Assembly (NCBI GenBank): GCA_020628425.1
Contig: JAHDEZ010000031.1
Coordinates: 1 to 33,040 of the forward strand
Source of the DNA: Hellea sp.
GTDB lineage: Bacteria; Pseudomonadota; Alphaproteobacteria; Caulobacterales; Maricaulaceae
Direction of reading: 5' to 3'
Length of the DNA: 33,040 nt
In this document: positions 8,847 through 17,844 of the stretch, in pieces
How positions within the stretch are numbered: position 1 is the first letter of the stretch
Layout: each line of letters begins with the position of its first letter
The notes under the pieces: model-generated
What the model saw: the letters and a program-made list of their open reading frames with translations, nothing else
Database searches by the model: none
Told to the model about the DNA's origin: nothing
Program-made: the position numbers and the translations under genes

Positions 8847-9080
8847 TCAGTCCTTTTGAGCCAGTTGCAACTTTACCTGCTTAAAGGCCCAAACCCGCAG
8901 GAAAGAGGCCAGGCCAGAGCTGTTCCCGTCGGATACGCGCTGATCATCCAGCTCCGCTAGCAGCCCAGCCAGGGACTGTTGTCGTTTTTCGGCCTGCGCT
9001 TCGATAACGTCCCAAAATTCCGGTTCCAGCGCGATAGACGTCCGGTGACCATGCAGGGATAAAGACCGTTTCTTTTTCAT
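8847..9080 (-). CDS. Ribbon-helix-helix domain protein
   Basis: Small 77-aa protein resembling the RHH_4 ribbon-helix-helix family. The basic start MKKKRSLSLHGHRTSIALEPEFW gives the beta-strand that would contact DNA. The helices follow in EFWDVIEAQAEKRQQSLAGLLAELD. RHH proteins bind DNA as dimers, but the target here is unknown. It is the last gene of the sspB-fumC-DUF4169-RHH operon and overlaps the preceding gene by four bases (ATGA). The same small gene follows fumC in many alphaproteobacteria (family knowledge, from memory). Confidence 0.8.
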   Translation of the reverse strand: MKKKRSLSLHGHRTSIALEPEFWDVIEAQAEKRQQSLAGLLAELDDQRVSDGNSSGLASFLRVWAFKQVKLQLAQKD

Positions 9081-9259
9081 CTATCCGTCTGATGATCGTC
9101 GATGCGACGTTTAAGCTTGTCAGCTTTGAGTTTGTCGTGTTGTTTTTCGCTTTTGGTGCGACCGAATTTTACCCGGTTTGCCTCTGCCTGTTGGTCTTTG
9201 GCTTTGCGGGCCAGAGCCTTTTTCGCCTTGCCGAATTTTATGACATTATCATCGCCCAT
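9077..9259 (-). CDS. DUF4169 family small protein
   Basis: 60-aa, highly charged, mostly helical protein. The N terminus [21 protein letters not shown] and the central motif ANRVKFGRTKSEK match what I know of DUF4169, a small alphaproteobacterial family of unknown function. It has no signal peptide or membrane segment. The ATG overlaps the fumC stop by one base (TAATG), and its own stop overlaps the RHH start (ATGA), so translation is probably coupled through all three genes. The Lys/Arg-rich composition could mean nucleic-acid or ribosome contact, but nothing in the sequence proves it. Confidence 0.85.
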   Translation of the reverse strand: MGDDNVIKFGKAKKALARKAKDQQAEANRVKFGRTKSEKQHDKLKADKLKRRIDDHQTDR

Positions 9260-10650
9260 TAGCGGGGTTTTATCATCAGTTCCGGTCGCACGACTTTGTC
9301 AAATTCAGCTTCAGTGACAAAGCCCAGGCGGACGGCTTCTTCGCGCAAAGTGGTACCATTCTTATGGGCGGTCTTGGCAACTTTGGTGGCGTTGTCATAG
9401 CCAATAGTCGGGGCGAGGGCGGTCACCAGCATGAGCGAGCGCTGCAGCAATTCGTCAATGCGCTCTTCATTGGCTTCGATGCCGACCACGCATTTATCCG
9501 TAAAGGCATGGGCGCTGTCGGCCATCAACTGTATGGATTGCAGCATGTTATAAGCCATGACGGGCTTAAATACATTCAGCTCAAAATGACCCTGAGACCC
9601 GGCCATATTGATGGTGGCATTATTGCCCATTATCTGTGTGCAGACCATGGTCAGCGCTTCGCACTGTGTCGGATTGACTTTGCCCGGCATAATGGATGAA
9701 CCTGGCTCATTGGCGGGCAGAGATAACTCGCCCAGTCCGGAGCGGGGCCCCGAGCCCAGAAAGCGGATATCATTGGCAATTTTAAACAGGCTCATAGCCA
9801 TGGTATTGATAGCGCCATGAGCCGAAACATAAGCATCATGCGCCGCCAGGGCTTCAAATTTGTTAGGGGCCGTTTTAAAGGGCAGTTTCGTATAGGCGGC
9901 GACTTCCTCGGCGAATTTTTTGGCAAAACCCGGCTTGGTATTGAGTCCCGTCCCAACGGCCGTTCCGCCCTGGGCCAGATAATAAAGCTCTTTAAGGCCG
10001 TTCTGGATACGTTTTATGCCGCCGTCCATCTGAGCCACATAGCCCGAAAATTCCTGACCCAGAGTAACAGGCGTCGCGTCCTGCGTATGGGTGCGCCCGA
10101 TTTTGATGATTTTGCGAAATTCATTGGATTTATCATTCAGTGCATTTCGGAGCTTTTGCAGGGCAGGGAGCAGATTGTGATGAATTTCTTCGGCGGCCGC
10201 AATATGCATGGCCGTCGGGAATGTATCATTGGAGCTTTGAGAGCGATTGACGTGGTCATTGGGATGAACCGGGTCTTTTGAGCCAATTTCACCGCCCATG
10301 ATTTCGATGGCGCGATTGGCAATCACTTCATTGGCGTTCATATTGGACTGAGTGCCTGACCCGGTTTGCCAGACCGCTAGCGGGAAATTATCGTTGAGCT
10401 TGCCTTCGGCGACTTCTGAGGCCGCTTTGACGATAGCACTCGTCCGCTTGGAATCCAGATTTTTGAGGAACTTATTGGTCAGAGCCGCGGACCGCTTTAT
10501 AACGCCCAAAGCCCGGATCAGAGACGGCGGCATGGTTTCAACGCCAATTGGAAAATTGATAAGACTTCGAGCCGTTTGGGCGCCGTAATATTTATCAGCT
10601 GGCACTTTTAGCTTGCCGAAACTATCCGTTTCAGTCCGCGTTTTAATCAT
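9259..10650 (-). CDS. fumC: Class II fumarate hydratase
   Basis: Oxygen-stable, iron-independent fumarase that interconverts fumarate and L-malate in the TCA cycle. The 463-aa product has the full superfamily pattern: [14 protein letters not shown] (96-109), [14 protein letters not shown] (129-142), the GRTHTQDA segment with catalytic His188 (185-192), and the signature [11 protein letters not shown] (317-327) carrying catalytic Ser318. Length and motifs are complete. It lies 21 bases downstream of sspB and is followed by overlapping DUF4169 and RHH genes. This order is typical of alphaproteobacteria. Confidence 0.97.
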   Translation of the reverse strand: MIKTRTETDSFGKLKVPADKYYGAQTARSLINFPIGVETMPPSLIRALGVIKRSAALTNKFLKNLDSKRTSAIVKAASEVAEGKLNDNFPLAVWQTGSGTQSNMNANEVIANRAIEIMGGEIGSKDPVHPNDHVNRSQSSNDTFPTAMHIAAAEEIHHNLLPALQKLRNALNDKSNEFRKIIKIGRTHTQDATPVTLGQEFSGYVAQMDGGIKRIQNGLKELYYLAQGGTAVGTGLNTKPGFAKKFAEEVAAYTKLPFKTAPNKFEALAAHDAYVSAHGAINTMAMSLFKIANDIRFLGSGPRSGLGELSLPANEPGSSIMPGKVNPTQCEALTMVCTQIMGNNATINMAGSQGHFELNVFKPVMAYNMLQSIQLMADSAHAFTDKCVVGIEANEERIDELLQRSLMLVTALAPTIGYDNATKVAKTAHKNGTTLREEAVRLGFVTEAEFDKVVRPELMIKPR

Positions 10651-10671
10651 AATAGTCTCTTGGGTAGGGTG

Positions 10672-11214
10672 TTATTTCTTGCGAAAGGAATCCAGGCTGA
10701 CGACTTTGTCGTCAGATTCTTCTTCTGTCTTTTTAGCTGGCTTCTTTTTAGCTTTAGCTTTCTTGGGTTTTGCGGGTGCTTTTTTTGCAGCAGGTTGCGC
10801 AGTAGGCGCAGTACCTATTTGCGAAACGGTTGCCGGTGCGCCCTCGTCCGCTGATTTAGGGGGTTCGAATTGCAAGGCAAAACCTACACTCGGATCGTGA
10901 AAACGTGTAATGGCCGTATAAGGTACTTTGATATACTTTGGAACGCCGCCAAATTTCAAAGTTACTTCGAAATTGTCTTCATTTGCCGTCAGGTCCCAAA
11001 ATTGATGCTCCAAAACTATTGTGATTTCTTCGGGGTATTTCTTAGCAAGAACCTCATCTATTTCCGCGCCGGGAAAACGGGTCAGAAATGTAATGTAAAA
11101 ATGGTGAGTTCCAGGCAGGCCGTCTTCACGAATTACCCGTCGGATCGCATCTCGGACAACGCCTCGCAAAGCGAGCTGAGTCATCTGTTCGTAGTTCATC
11201 AAGTCCTGTGCCAT
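10672..11214 (-). CDS. sspB: ClpXP adaptor SspB, alpha type
   Basis: Substrate-delivery adaptor that carries ssrA-tagged proteins to the ClpXP protease. Residues 1-120 form the SspB fold (LRGVVRDAIRRVIREDGLPGTHHFYITF near the N terminus, followed by IVLEHQFWDL). A Lys/Ala/Pro-rich disordered linker follows at about 135-165. The last residues, DDKVVSLDSFRKK (168-180), match the ClpX-binding tail of alphaproteobacterial SspB. The length of 180 aa is normal for the alpha type. It is first in the operon with fumC, DUF4169 and RHH, and divergent from the desaturase gene across a 125-base region. Confidence 0.9.
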   Translation of the reverse strand: MAQDLMNYEQMTQLALRGVVRDAIRRVIREDGLPGTHHFYITFLTRFPGAEIDEVLAKKYPEEITIVLEHQFWDLTANEDNFEVTLKFGGVPKYIKVPYTAITRFHDPSVGFALQFEPPKSADEGAPATVSQIGTAPTAQPAAKKAPAKPKKAKAKKKPAKKTEEESDDKVVSLDSFRKK

Positions 11215-11339
11215 AATGACAGACTAGAACAAACTGAGCGTGGGTCAACATTGGGCTTGAACTTTTCGTGCTTTTTCACAAACTGTTCACGGAATCACAC
11301 TTAATAAGCCCCAAAAAATAAATTGCCCCAAGGTCTATT

Positions 11340-12245
11340 ATGAAGCCCCGCTCTCTTTCTATCCCTAGAACCTTCAAAAATTTCAATTTCGGAAGTCTGT
11401 TCTCTGCTTTTATCTATCCCGCCGCAGGACTTATTGTTCTCGTGACGATGATTCTAATCGCCGTCTTTGCGAAAAATGTGGAGTTGAGTTGGGGGTATCT
11501 TGGTTGGGGCTTGTTGACGGTCGCCCTTACTATATTCATCTGTAATGCGGGAATAGGACCCTTACATCGAATAATGCAGCATAAAGCCGGTGAAATGGAA
11601 GCACCAGCTCAAATCATTACCATGATAAACTTAATGATAGCGATGCAGGGGACCGTACGCGAATGGGTCAATTATCACAGTCAACATCATCGTTTTGCCG
11701 ACAGACCAGGGGACCCGCATAATCCAGCCGAAGGAAAAATTTGGGCTTGGGTTGGTTGGATTATTTGGCGTGACCAAAAAGATTCTAGGCGCCCTATGGC
11801 GCTTTGGTTGCGTTCACGTCCGATCATTGTCTGGATGGATAAATTTTACCATCATATTTCTATTGGTCTCCATGCCGGGGTTCCGGCCTTGATTTATTTA
11901 ATCGTCTGGTTGGCCGGCGGGTCTCTAGTGTTTACGGCATTCCTTCACGGATGTTTTATGATCGGCCGGGCTATCCAGTTCCATGCAACTGTCTACGGCA
12001 TTAATGTCTTGGGACATCTAAAAACGCCAAAATGGCTGGATTATGCGGTCGCCGTTTTGACTGGTGGTGAGGCATTTCATGACCATCATCATGATGAACC
12101 ACAAAGTGCTTTGCATTTGCCTCAGCGTGGATTTTGGAATCGATTTTTCGATTATAACGGGACGCTTTTACTCGTTTATCAAAAACTTGGCTGGACGAAA
12201 GAGCTGATTATTGCGCCTCAATTTGTGCAGCTGGGAAAAAACTAA
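11340..12245 (+). CDS. Membrane fatty acid desaturase (acyl-CoA desaturase type)
   Basis: Integral membrane di-iron desaturase of 301 aa that introduces a double bond into an acyl chain. All three His boxes are present: HRIMQH (76-81), HSQHH (113-117) and HDHHH (247-251), each on the same side of the predicted membrane hairpins. Hydrophobic segments lie at about 25-44, 52-70, 175-200 and 200-220. The box pattern fits the stearoyl-CoA/delta-9 desaturase type, but regiochemistry cannot be read from sequence. AAGG lies about 10 bases before the ATG. It is convergent with rpoH (24 bases apart, no clear terminator) and divergent from sspB. Confidence 0.9.
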   Translation: MKPRSLSIPRTFKNFNFGSLFSAFIYPAAGLIVLVTMILIAVFAKNVELSWGYLGWGLLTVALTIFICNAGIGPLHRIMQHKAGEMEAPAQIITMINLMIAMQGTVREWVNYHSQHHRFADRPGDPHNPAEGKIWAWVGWIIWRDQKDSRRPMALWLRSRPIIVWMDKFYHHISIGLHAGVPALIYLIVWLAGGSLVFTAFLHGCFMIGRAIQFHATVYGINVLGHLKTPKWLDYAVAVLTGGEAFHDHHHDEPQSALHLPQRGFWNRFFDYNGTLLLVYQKLGWTKELIIAPQFVQLGKN

Positions 12246-12269
12246 TCACAAGTTGATGCTAAAACGGCA

Positions 12270-13247
12270 TTAAGCCTGATCGGTTTCTAGAAGTCCGGAA
12301 TTTCCGGCCGCCGCGAGCATGGCTTCTTGCAGCTTTTCGAAGGCTCGAGCCTCAATCTGACGAATACGTTCACGACTGACATCATAAATTTGTGCCAGCT
12401 CTTCGAGCGTTTTTGGTGAGTCAGATAGACGGCGTTCCGCAATAATATGACGTTCCCGATCATTCAGGTCGGCCATGGCATCCTGCAGTAGCTCCATTCG
12501 GGCATCAAATTCTTGACTGTCAGCCAGAACCTCTTCCTGGTTTTCGGAGTCGTCTTTCAACCAGTCCTGCCATTCAGAGCCGCCGTCTTCGCCGCCTATC
12601 GTAACATTGAGAGAAGCGTCTCCGCCAGACAGCATGCGACGGTTCATTGAGGTCACTTCTTGTTCTTTTACATTCAAACGTGTAGCGATCTTTTTGACCT
12701 GATCCGGCGATAAATCACCATCGTCGATGGCCTTCATCTCACCTTTGAGGCGGCGCAAATTGAAGAAAAGTTTTTTTTGGGCGGCCGTGGTTCCCATTTT
12801 AACCAGAGACCAGGAGCGCAATACATATTCTTGAATAGCTGCTCTAATCCACCACATAGCATAAGTCGATAAGCGGAACCCTTTATCAGGGTCGAATTTC
12901 TTCACGGCCTGCATAAGACCTACATTGCCTTCGGAGATCACTTCTCCGATCGGTAGTCCATATCCCCGATATCCCATGGCAATCTTGGCCACGAGGCGTA
13001 GATGAGATGTCACCATACGTTCTGCCGCGTAAGTATCACCATCTTCGCGCCAGCTTTTGGCGAGCATAAATTCCTCGTCCTTTTCGAGCATGGGGTATTT
13101 TCTGACCTCTGACAGATAGCGATTGAGACCTTGTTCAGGTGACAGGCTGACAGACAGGCCCATATTGCCAGAATAGCTAGCATCCTTCTTCGATGCGGAC
13201 TTTTTGCTGGTTTTCGCTGGCAGATTTTTTTCGGTATCTTTCGTCAT
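12270..13247 (-). CDS. rpoH: RNA polymerase heat-shock sigma factor RpoH (sigma-32)
   Basis: Directs RNA polymerase to heat-shock promoters. In the 325-aa product, region 2 includes LVAKIAMGYRGYGLPIGEVISEGNVGLMQAVKKFDP and the -10-binding FRLSTYAMWWIRAAIQEYVLRSW. The RpoH box QKKLFFNLR (157-165) separates it from the housekeeping factor. The region 4 helix-turn-helix is TLEELAQIYDVSRERIRQIEARAFEKL (about 280-306). A Lys/Ser-rich leader of about 28 residues precedes the core. GGAGGAGAG lies just before the ATG. An intrinsic terminator ends about 58 bases upstream, so rpoH needs its own promoter in that short gap or depends on readthrough. Confidence 0.96.
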   Translation of the reverse strand: MTKDTEKNLPAKTSKKSASKKDASYSGNMGLSVSLSPEQGLNRYLSEVRKYPMLEKDEEFMLAKSWREDGDTYAAERMVTSHLRLVAKIAMGYRGYGLPIGEVISEGNVGLMQAVKKFDPDKGFRLSTYAMWWIRAAIQEYVLRSWSLVKMGTTAAQKKLFFNLRRLKGEMKAIDDGDLSPDQVKKIATRLNVKEQEVTSMNRRMLSGGDASLNVTIGGEDGGSEWQDWLKDDSENQEEVLADSQEFDARMELLQDAMADLNDRERHIIAERRLSDSPKTLEELAQIYDVSRERIRQIEARAFEKLQEAMLAAAGNSGLLETDQA

Positions 13248-13305
13248 GCTCTCCTCCGGAAAGCTATCATATAGGTATTTGATATGGGAATTAAAGAGGG
13301 CGCAT

Positions 13306-13329
13306 AAAAAAAGCCCCGTCCGGAGCTTT
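13306..13329 (-). terminator. Intrinsic terminator between the outer membrane gene and rpoH
   Basis: On the minus strand AAAGCTCC pairs with GGGGCTTT (one G-U) around the loop GGAC and runs into a seven-base T tract. It lies 25 bases after the stop of the outer-membrane-type gene and about 58 bases before the rpoH start, separating the two transcripts. Confidence 0.8.
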
Positions 13330-13354
13330 CAACTAAATGTTATCCAGAAATTAT

Positions 13355-13966
13355 CTAAAATCTTCGCATATAAGAGATCGTCGACCAGGTACTTGTGTTG
13401 TCAAAATTCAAATCGCTGGTTTCAAACCAAGTTAGGTCAAAGCGAATCCCGTTTTTCTTATCAAAGAAATATTCAGCTGCAAAACCTCCGGTTAGACCCT
13501 CAAAGTCAAGATCTATTAGTTCGACCTCTCTTTGGTTGAGATTCGGAATCTCGACGATGCGGTCGCCGCCAAAATTACTGGAATGGTATCCGGCGCGAAC
13601 GGTGATGCCTAAGCCGGAGTCCAGAGGAACACGGAACATAAAATAACCTGCCAAGTGATTTTGTACGCCGAAACCCTCGATAGAAGTAAAAACTTCTTCG
13701 GGGTTGCCGTCAATTTCTATCAATTGAATGATTCCGTCCTCTGCACCATCAATTTGAGTGCCGCCTTCAACTTCGATCCCGATGTCAAAGGCACGGTCTA
13801 CGATTGGAACCGTCAAGTTTGCCCGTCCGGTCAAACCGATGGATTGACTGTCCCCGTAGGAGGTCAGTCCGGCACCAACTTCAACCTTTACAGGTTTATC
13901 GTCGTCTGCTTGGGCAGAAAAAGCAAAAAGAGTGGCTATTCCAGTGGCAACCAATAGTTTCTTCAT
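13355..13966 (-). CDS. Outer-membrane beta-barrel-like exported protein
   Basis: 203-aa exported protein of unrecognised family. The signal peptide MKKLLVATGIATLFAFSAQA is followed by a mature start DDDKPVKVEVG. Alternating strands with aromatic ends (VEVGAGLTSYG, GLTGRANLTVPI, AGYFMFRVPL, GLGITVRAGYHSSNFG, GGFAAEYFFDKKNGIRFDLTWFET) and the terminal Phe in STISYMRRF suggest a small outer-membrane barrel. It has its own terminator and sits between rluD and rpoH, which are usually close neighbours in alphaproteobacteria (from memory). The function is unknown. The barrel topology is inferred. Confidence 0.7.
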   Translation of the reverse strand: MKKLLVATGIATLFAFSAQADDDKPVKVEVGAGLTSYGDSQSIGLTGRANLTVPIVDRAFDIGIEVEGGTQIDGAEDGIIQLIEIDGNPEEVFTSIEGFGVQNHLAGYFMFRVPLDSGLGITVRAGYHSSNFGGDRIVEIPNLNQREVELIDLDFEGLTGGFAAEYFFDKKNGIRFDLTWFETSDLNFDNTSTWSTISYMRRF

Positions 13967-14054
13967 GATGTTCCCTCGATTATAATATCCATTCGGTAGT
14001 TTAAACGGAGGGAAAATTCAAGCTGACTCCTCATAGAGGGGCATCACAATTTGG

Positions 14055-15080
14055 CTAGAGTTGCTCCAGCATGTCTTGGAGAGTCCGTATATCTGTAGGG
14101 AATTCAGACTGAAATTCCATAAAATTTTTAGTCGTAGGATGAATAAAACCTAGCGATCTGGCGTGGAGTGCCTGTCTTTTGAATGTCTTTAAGAACTCGG
14201 ATAATTGTATTTCTGCCGGGTTTTTACTGGTTTGAAATGCTTTTTGACGGCCATAAAGGGGATCGCCGATTAAAGGGCAGCCAAGATGTGCCATATGTAC
14301 CCGGATTTGATGTGTACGCCCTGTTTCAAGCCGGCATTCGACACGAGATACCAAGGGCGTGCCAATGGCGGCTTTTGGTAAAGTCCCAAATCCTTGTAAA
14401 AATTTGTAATTGGTTATGGCGTGTCGCCCATGATCGGAAGCCGTGATGTCTCCCCAAGTTTTTTTAACAACCGCTTGTTTTTGACGATTATGGGGAGAGC
14501 GTGCAAGGCGACTTTCTATTCGGCCTTCCTTGGGTTTTGGTTGGGTCCGCACAAAGCATTCATAAACCCGTTCGACGCTATGCTTCGCGAATTGGTTGGA
14601 TAAATGCGCATGCGTATTGTCGTTTTTTGCAACGACGAGCAGTCCGGATGTATCTTTATCAATTCGATGAACGATGCCGGGGCGTAAAACTCCGCCGATT
14701 CCTGACAGTGAGGCTTTAGCATGAAATAGCAAAGCGTTGACAAGCGTCCCGTTAGGAGACCCAGGTGCGGGATGGACTGTCATGCCCGCAGGTTTTTCAA
14801 CAACAATCAGATCGTTATCCTCAAAGTGAATGTCTAAAGGAATATTCTCTCCTTTGGGAATTGGGTCCTGAGGGGGTGGAATTCGAATCGTATAAGATTG
14901 GTCTGCAATCACCTTGTCTGAAGGGCTTGCAACCGCAATTCCATTTGCTTTGACAGCATTTTTACCGATCAAAGATTGAATGCGACTGCGAGAAAGGTCG
15001 CAGACCGAAGCCAGCCATCTATCTACCCGTAATCCGGCAGCGTCTGTGTCGGCAATGAATGTGTTAAGGTCTTGTGACAT
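14055..15080 (-). CDS. rluD: RluA/RluD-family 23S rRNA pseudouridine synthase
   Basis: Isomerises uridines in 23S rRNA helix 69, by analogy to RluD. The 341-aa product has an N-terminal S4 RNA-binding domain (LRVDRWLASVCDLSRSRIQSLI, about 17-38), the catalytic motif HRIDKDTSG (138-146) with nucleophile Asp141, and the family block GRTHQIRVHMAHLGCPLIGDPLYG further on. The RluD assignment rather than RluA or RluC rests on the S4 domain, the length and the nearness of rpoH. It is divergent from the TonB-dependent receptor gene across 187 bases, and 88 bases separate it from the next gene downstream. Confidence 0.9.
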   Translation of the reverse strand: MSQDLNTFIADTDAAGLRVDRWLASVCDLSRSRIQSLIGKNAVKANGIAVASPSDKVIADQSYTIRIPPPQDPIPKGENIPLDIHFEDNDLIVVEKPAGMTVHPAPGSPNGTLVNALLFHAKASLSGIGGVLRPGIVHRIDKDTSGLLVVAKNDNTHAHLSNQFAKHSVERVYECFVRTQPKPKEGRIESRLARSPHNRQKQAVVKKTWGDITASDHGRHAITNYKFLQGFGTLPKAAIGTPLVSRVECRLETGRTHQIRVHMAHLGCPLIGDPLYGRQKAFQTSKNPAEIQLSEFLKTFKRQALHARSLGFIHPTTKNFMEFQSEFPTDIRTLQDMLEQL

Positions 15081-15267
15081 AAGAAAAGTTTACTGTTCAA
15101 AAGGCCTATAAACAGAGTTGTGGCCTTTGGGCAACATATTCTAAAAATTGCATATAAATGCTTGCACGATTTGCATTATGACGTTACGCCGAAAAAATAA
15201 TAATATCACGTCTAAACCGGGCGTGGGGAGAATATCCAAATCATTAACATCTAATTCCGGGGAAAAT

Positions 15268-17790
15268 ATGTTGAAAAAAGCATTCCTTACTACTTCGTCC
15301 ATGACGCTTATCGTCGGTCTTGCTATGCCTGCCGTCGCTCAAGACTCTTTTGAGGATGAAATTATCGTTACGGCGACAAAGCGTGAGCAGACTCTTCAAG
15401 AGGTGCCCGTTGCTGTTTCTGTAACAACGGCGGATACAATTGAAAAAGCCGTCATCAAAGACGTACTCGACTTACAGTCAGTTGTACCCTCTCTTCGCGT
15501 GTCGCAGCTTCAAAATAGTATTTCGACTAATTTTATTATCCGTGGTTTTGGTAATGGTGCCAACAACCCAGGTATAGAACCATCCGTTGGCGTGTTTATT
15601 GACGGTGTATACCGTTCGCGTTCAGCAGCCGCACTTTCAGACCTTCCTAACCTGGAGCGGGTAGAGGTTTTGCGTGGTCCTCAATCTACATTATTCGGAA
15701 AGAACGCCTCTGCGGGTGTCATCAGTGTCGTGACGGCCAAGCCGACTTATGACACTCAGGGCTATGTTGAGGGTTCAGTCGGTAACTATGACTTGCGGAG
15801 CGTTAAAGGGTATATTTCAACTGGTCTTGACGATACCGAAACTCTGGCGGTCAGCCTTGGTGGGTCGGTTACAAAACGGGATGGCTATTACAAAAACCTC
15901 CTGACTGGTACAAATCAAAATGACCGGGATCGCTGGGGCCTACGTGGTCAGGTCCTCTATGAGCCATTTGATGATTTATCTATCAGGGCTATTGCAGATT
16001 ATGACAAAATTGATGAAATCTGCTGTGGCGTTGCCAATCTGGTGGCGGGGCCTACAGCTGATGTCATTGCGGGACTACAAGGTCTAACGGATCTCAACAA
16101 TGCAGTGATTGGTCTCGGAGGTGTTAATCCTTTGACGCCTGCCCAGTTGAATGGCCTTGGTGCCGGGTTTGTGACGGAGCAGCCATTTGCCTATGAAGGT
16201 TTTTATGATTTTGATCCGGTCAATGAAATTGAGAACAAGGGCGTTTCTTTGGACGTTGAGTACCAAATAAATGATAACATGACATTACGGTCAATTACGT
16301 CTTTGCGAGGACAGGAAACATTCGTCAATGGTGACGTAGATTTCACCGGCGCTCGTTTGGTCGCCCAAAACGTTCTGACAAGCGACTCTACGTCCTTCTC
16401 ACAAGAGCTGCGTCTTGAAGCCAGTTCAGGGGATTTGGATTGGACCGTTGGTGGTTTTTACTTTGAGGACGACCTAACAACAGATTCTGATCTCAGATAT
16501 GGTGATCAGTTTCGTGATTTCGGAAACTATGCGGTTTGGCAGCTGCAAGCCGCAGGATTTTTGCAGGGCGGTGGCCAACCCATTGCCTTGGGTGGGATCC
16601 TGAATGTAATTGATCTGTTTGAAGGAACTCAGGCATTCGGCACGGGGCAGGGGCTGCAGGTCGGTTTCAACCAGGACAATGAAGCGCTTTCATTGTTTGG
16701 TCAGGCGGATTGGCACGTTTCTGATAGACTGACACTCACTGGTGGTGTTGCTTTTGTGGAAGACCGAAAAAGAGTGGATTCATTCTCAAGTACAACAGAC
16801 GGGTTCTCGGCACTTGATCTGAACACGGCGGTATTTGGACTGTTCAACTCTCTAAGTTCTCTGCAATTCCTTCCGCCGTTTGAAGATTTCCCGAATTCAG
16901 TTGAAGGTAACAGAACAAGAGACGACAAATTCACTTATACATTGCGTGGTGCTTATGATGTGAATGACGATGTCAATGTTTACGCGTCTGTTTCAACTGG
17001 TTTCAAGGCGTCTACTTGGAACCTGTCTCGAGACTCACGTCCGTTGGGCACACTAACAGATCCTTCATCAGATTGTGCACAAGTGTTCGGCGCCCGCGTT
17101 ACAGCTTCAAACGTAAGTTGTGGTTCGCGTTTCGCTGGTCCGGAGGAGTCCACAGTTTACGAAGTCGGTGTTAAGGCCAAGCTGGACCGCGGCTATGTGA
17201 ATGTCACATTGTTTGACCAAAACATCAAAGGTTTCCAGTCTAATATCTTTACAGGTACAGGCTTTATTCTCGGAAATGCGGGGCAGCAGTCCTCAAGAGG
17301 TGTGGAACTGGATGCCGCTTACAGCCCGCTTGACGGATTAAACCTTGGCTTCAGCGCAACCTATTTGGATCCAGTTTATGATGACTTTGATGACGGCCAA
17401 GGGCCACGTGGAACAATCGGTCTGACAGGTGAACAGGTTGCCGGAATTCATGAGCTAAGTGCTGTTCTTGCTGCGACTTATAACTTCAATGTTGGAGAAC
17501 GTGACGCATATGTTCGTGGCGATTTCCAGTTCGAGAGTGACGTCCAGATCAGTGACGCTATTGATGAAGTTGACGTTGGTGATAACGCTTTCCGTGAGCA
17601 AAAGCTTTTCAACGCCAGTGCGGGAATCCAGGTTACGGACCAAGTCGGACTTCAAATCTGGGGTCGTAACATCTTTAATGATGAGTTTATCACAGCGAAC
17701 TTCCCGTCGGTGGCACAGGCTGGTAGCTTCAGCGGATATCCGAATCCGCCGCGTACATATGGTGCGACAGTTAAATATCAGTTCGACTAG
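15268..17790 (+). CDS. TonB-dependent outer membrane receptor
   Basis: Energy-dependent outer-membrane transporter of 840 aa. The start at 15268 has GGGGAAA upstream and gives a proper signal peptide, MLKKAFLTTSSMTLIVGLAMPAVAQ; the longer in-frame reading begins with a TTG and is not signal-like. The TonB box is DEIIVTATKR just after cleavage. The plug domain follows (VPVAVSVTTADTIEK, GFGNGANNPGIEPSVGVFIDGVYRSR, LERVEVLRGPQSTLFGKNASAGVISVVTAKP). The rest is a long barrel with periodic aromatic strands ending YGATVKYQFD. No substrate can be inferred; no TonB, ABC or regulator genes are adjacent. A strong terminator follows. Confidence 0.93.
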   Translation: MLKKAFLTTSSMTLIVGLAMPAVAQDSFEDEIIVTATKREQTLQEVPVAVSVTTADTIEKAVIKDVLDLQSVVPSLRVSQLQNSISTNFIIRGFGNGANNPGIEPSVGVFIDGVYRSRSAAALSDLPNLERVEVLRGPQSTLFGKNASAGVISVVTAKPTYDTQGYVEGSVGNYDLRSVKGYISTGLDDTETLAVSLGGSVTKRDGYYKNLLTGTNQNDRDRWGLRGQVLYEPFDDLSIRAIADYDKIDEICCGVANLVAGPTADVIAGLQGLTDLNNAVIGLGGVNPLTPAQLNGLGAGFVTEQPFAYEGFYDFDPVNEIENKGVSLDVEYQINDNMTLRSITSLRGQETFVNGDVDFTGARLVAQNVLTSDSTSFSQELRLEASSGDLDWTVGGFYFEDDLTTDSDLRYGDQFRDFGNYAVWQLQAAGFLQGGGQPIALGGILNVIDLFEGTQAFGTGQGLQVGFNQDNEALSLFGQADWHVSDRLTLTGGVAFVEDRKRVDSFSSTTDGFSALDLNTAVFGLFNSLSSLQFLPPFEDFPNSVEGNRTRDDKFTYTLRGAYDVNDDVNVYASVSTGFKASTWNLSRDSRPLGTLTDPSSDCAQVFGARVTASNVSCGSRFAGPEESTVYEVGVKAKLDRGYVNVTLFDQNIKGFQSNIFTGTGFILGNAGQQSSRGVELDAAYSPLDGLNLGFSATYLDPVYDDFDDGQGPRGTIGLTGEQVAGIHELSAVLAATYNFNVGERDAYVRGDFQFESDVQISDAIDEVDVGDNAFREQKLFNASAGIQVTDQVGLQIWGRNIFNDEFITANFPSVAQAGSFSGYPNPPRTYGATVKYQFD

Positions 17791-17807
17791 AGCTGATTGC
17801 ACAAATG

Positions 17808-17838
17808 AAAAGGCCGCTCAATGAGCGGCCTTTTTTTT
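17808..17838 (+). terminator. Intrinsic terminator between convergent receptor and glycosyltransferase genes
   Basis: GGCCGCTCA (17812-17820) and TGAGCGGCC (17822-17830) form a perfect inverted repeat, followed by eight T. Four A precede the stem on the left, so the element may also stop transcription arriving from the minus-strand gene that ends at 17845. Confidence 0.88.
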
Positions 17839-17844
17839 AACTTG

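Noticed and set aside
9817-10281. 154-aa open frame antisense to fumC
   Set aside because: It is fully inside the highly conserved fumC gene, composition follows the complementary codons, and it has no recognisable motif.
12253-12273. Inverted repeat TTGATGC...GCATTAA between the desaturase and rpoH as a terminator
   Set aside because: The stem is AT-rich with a G-U pair, there is no T tract on either strand, and it overlaps the rpoH stop.
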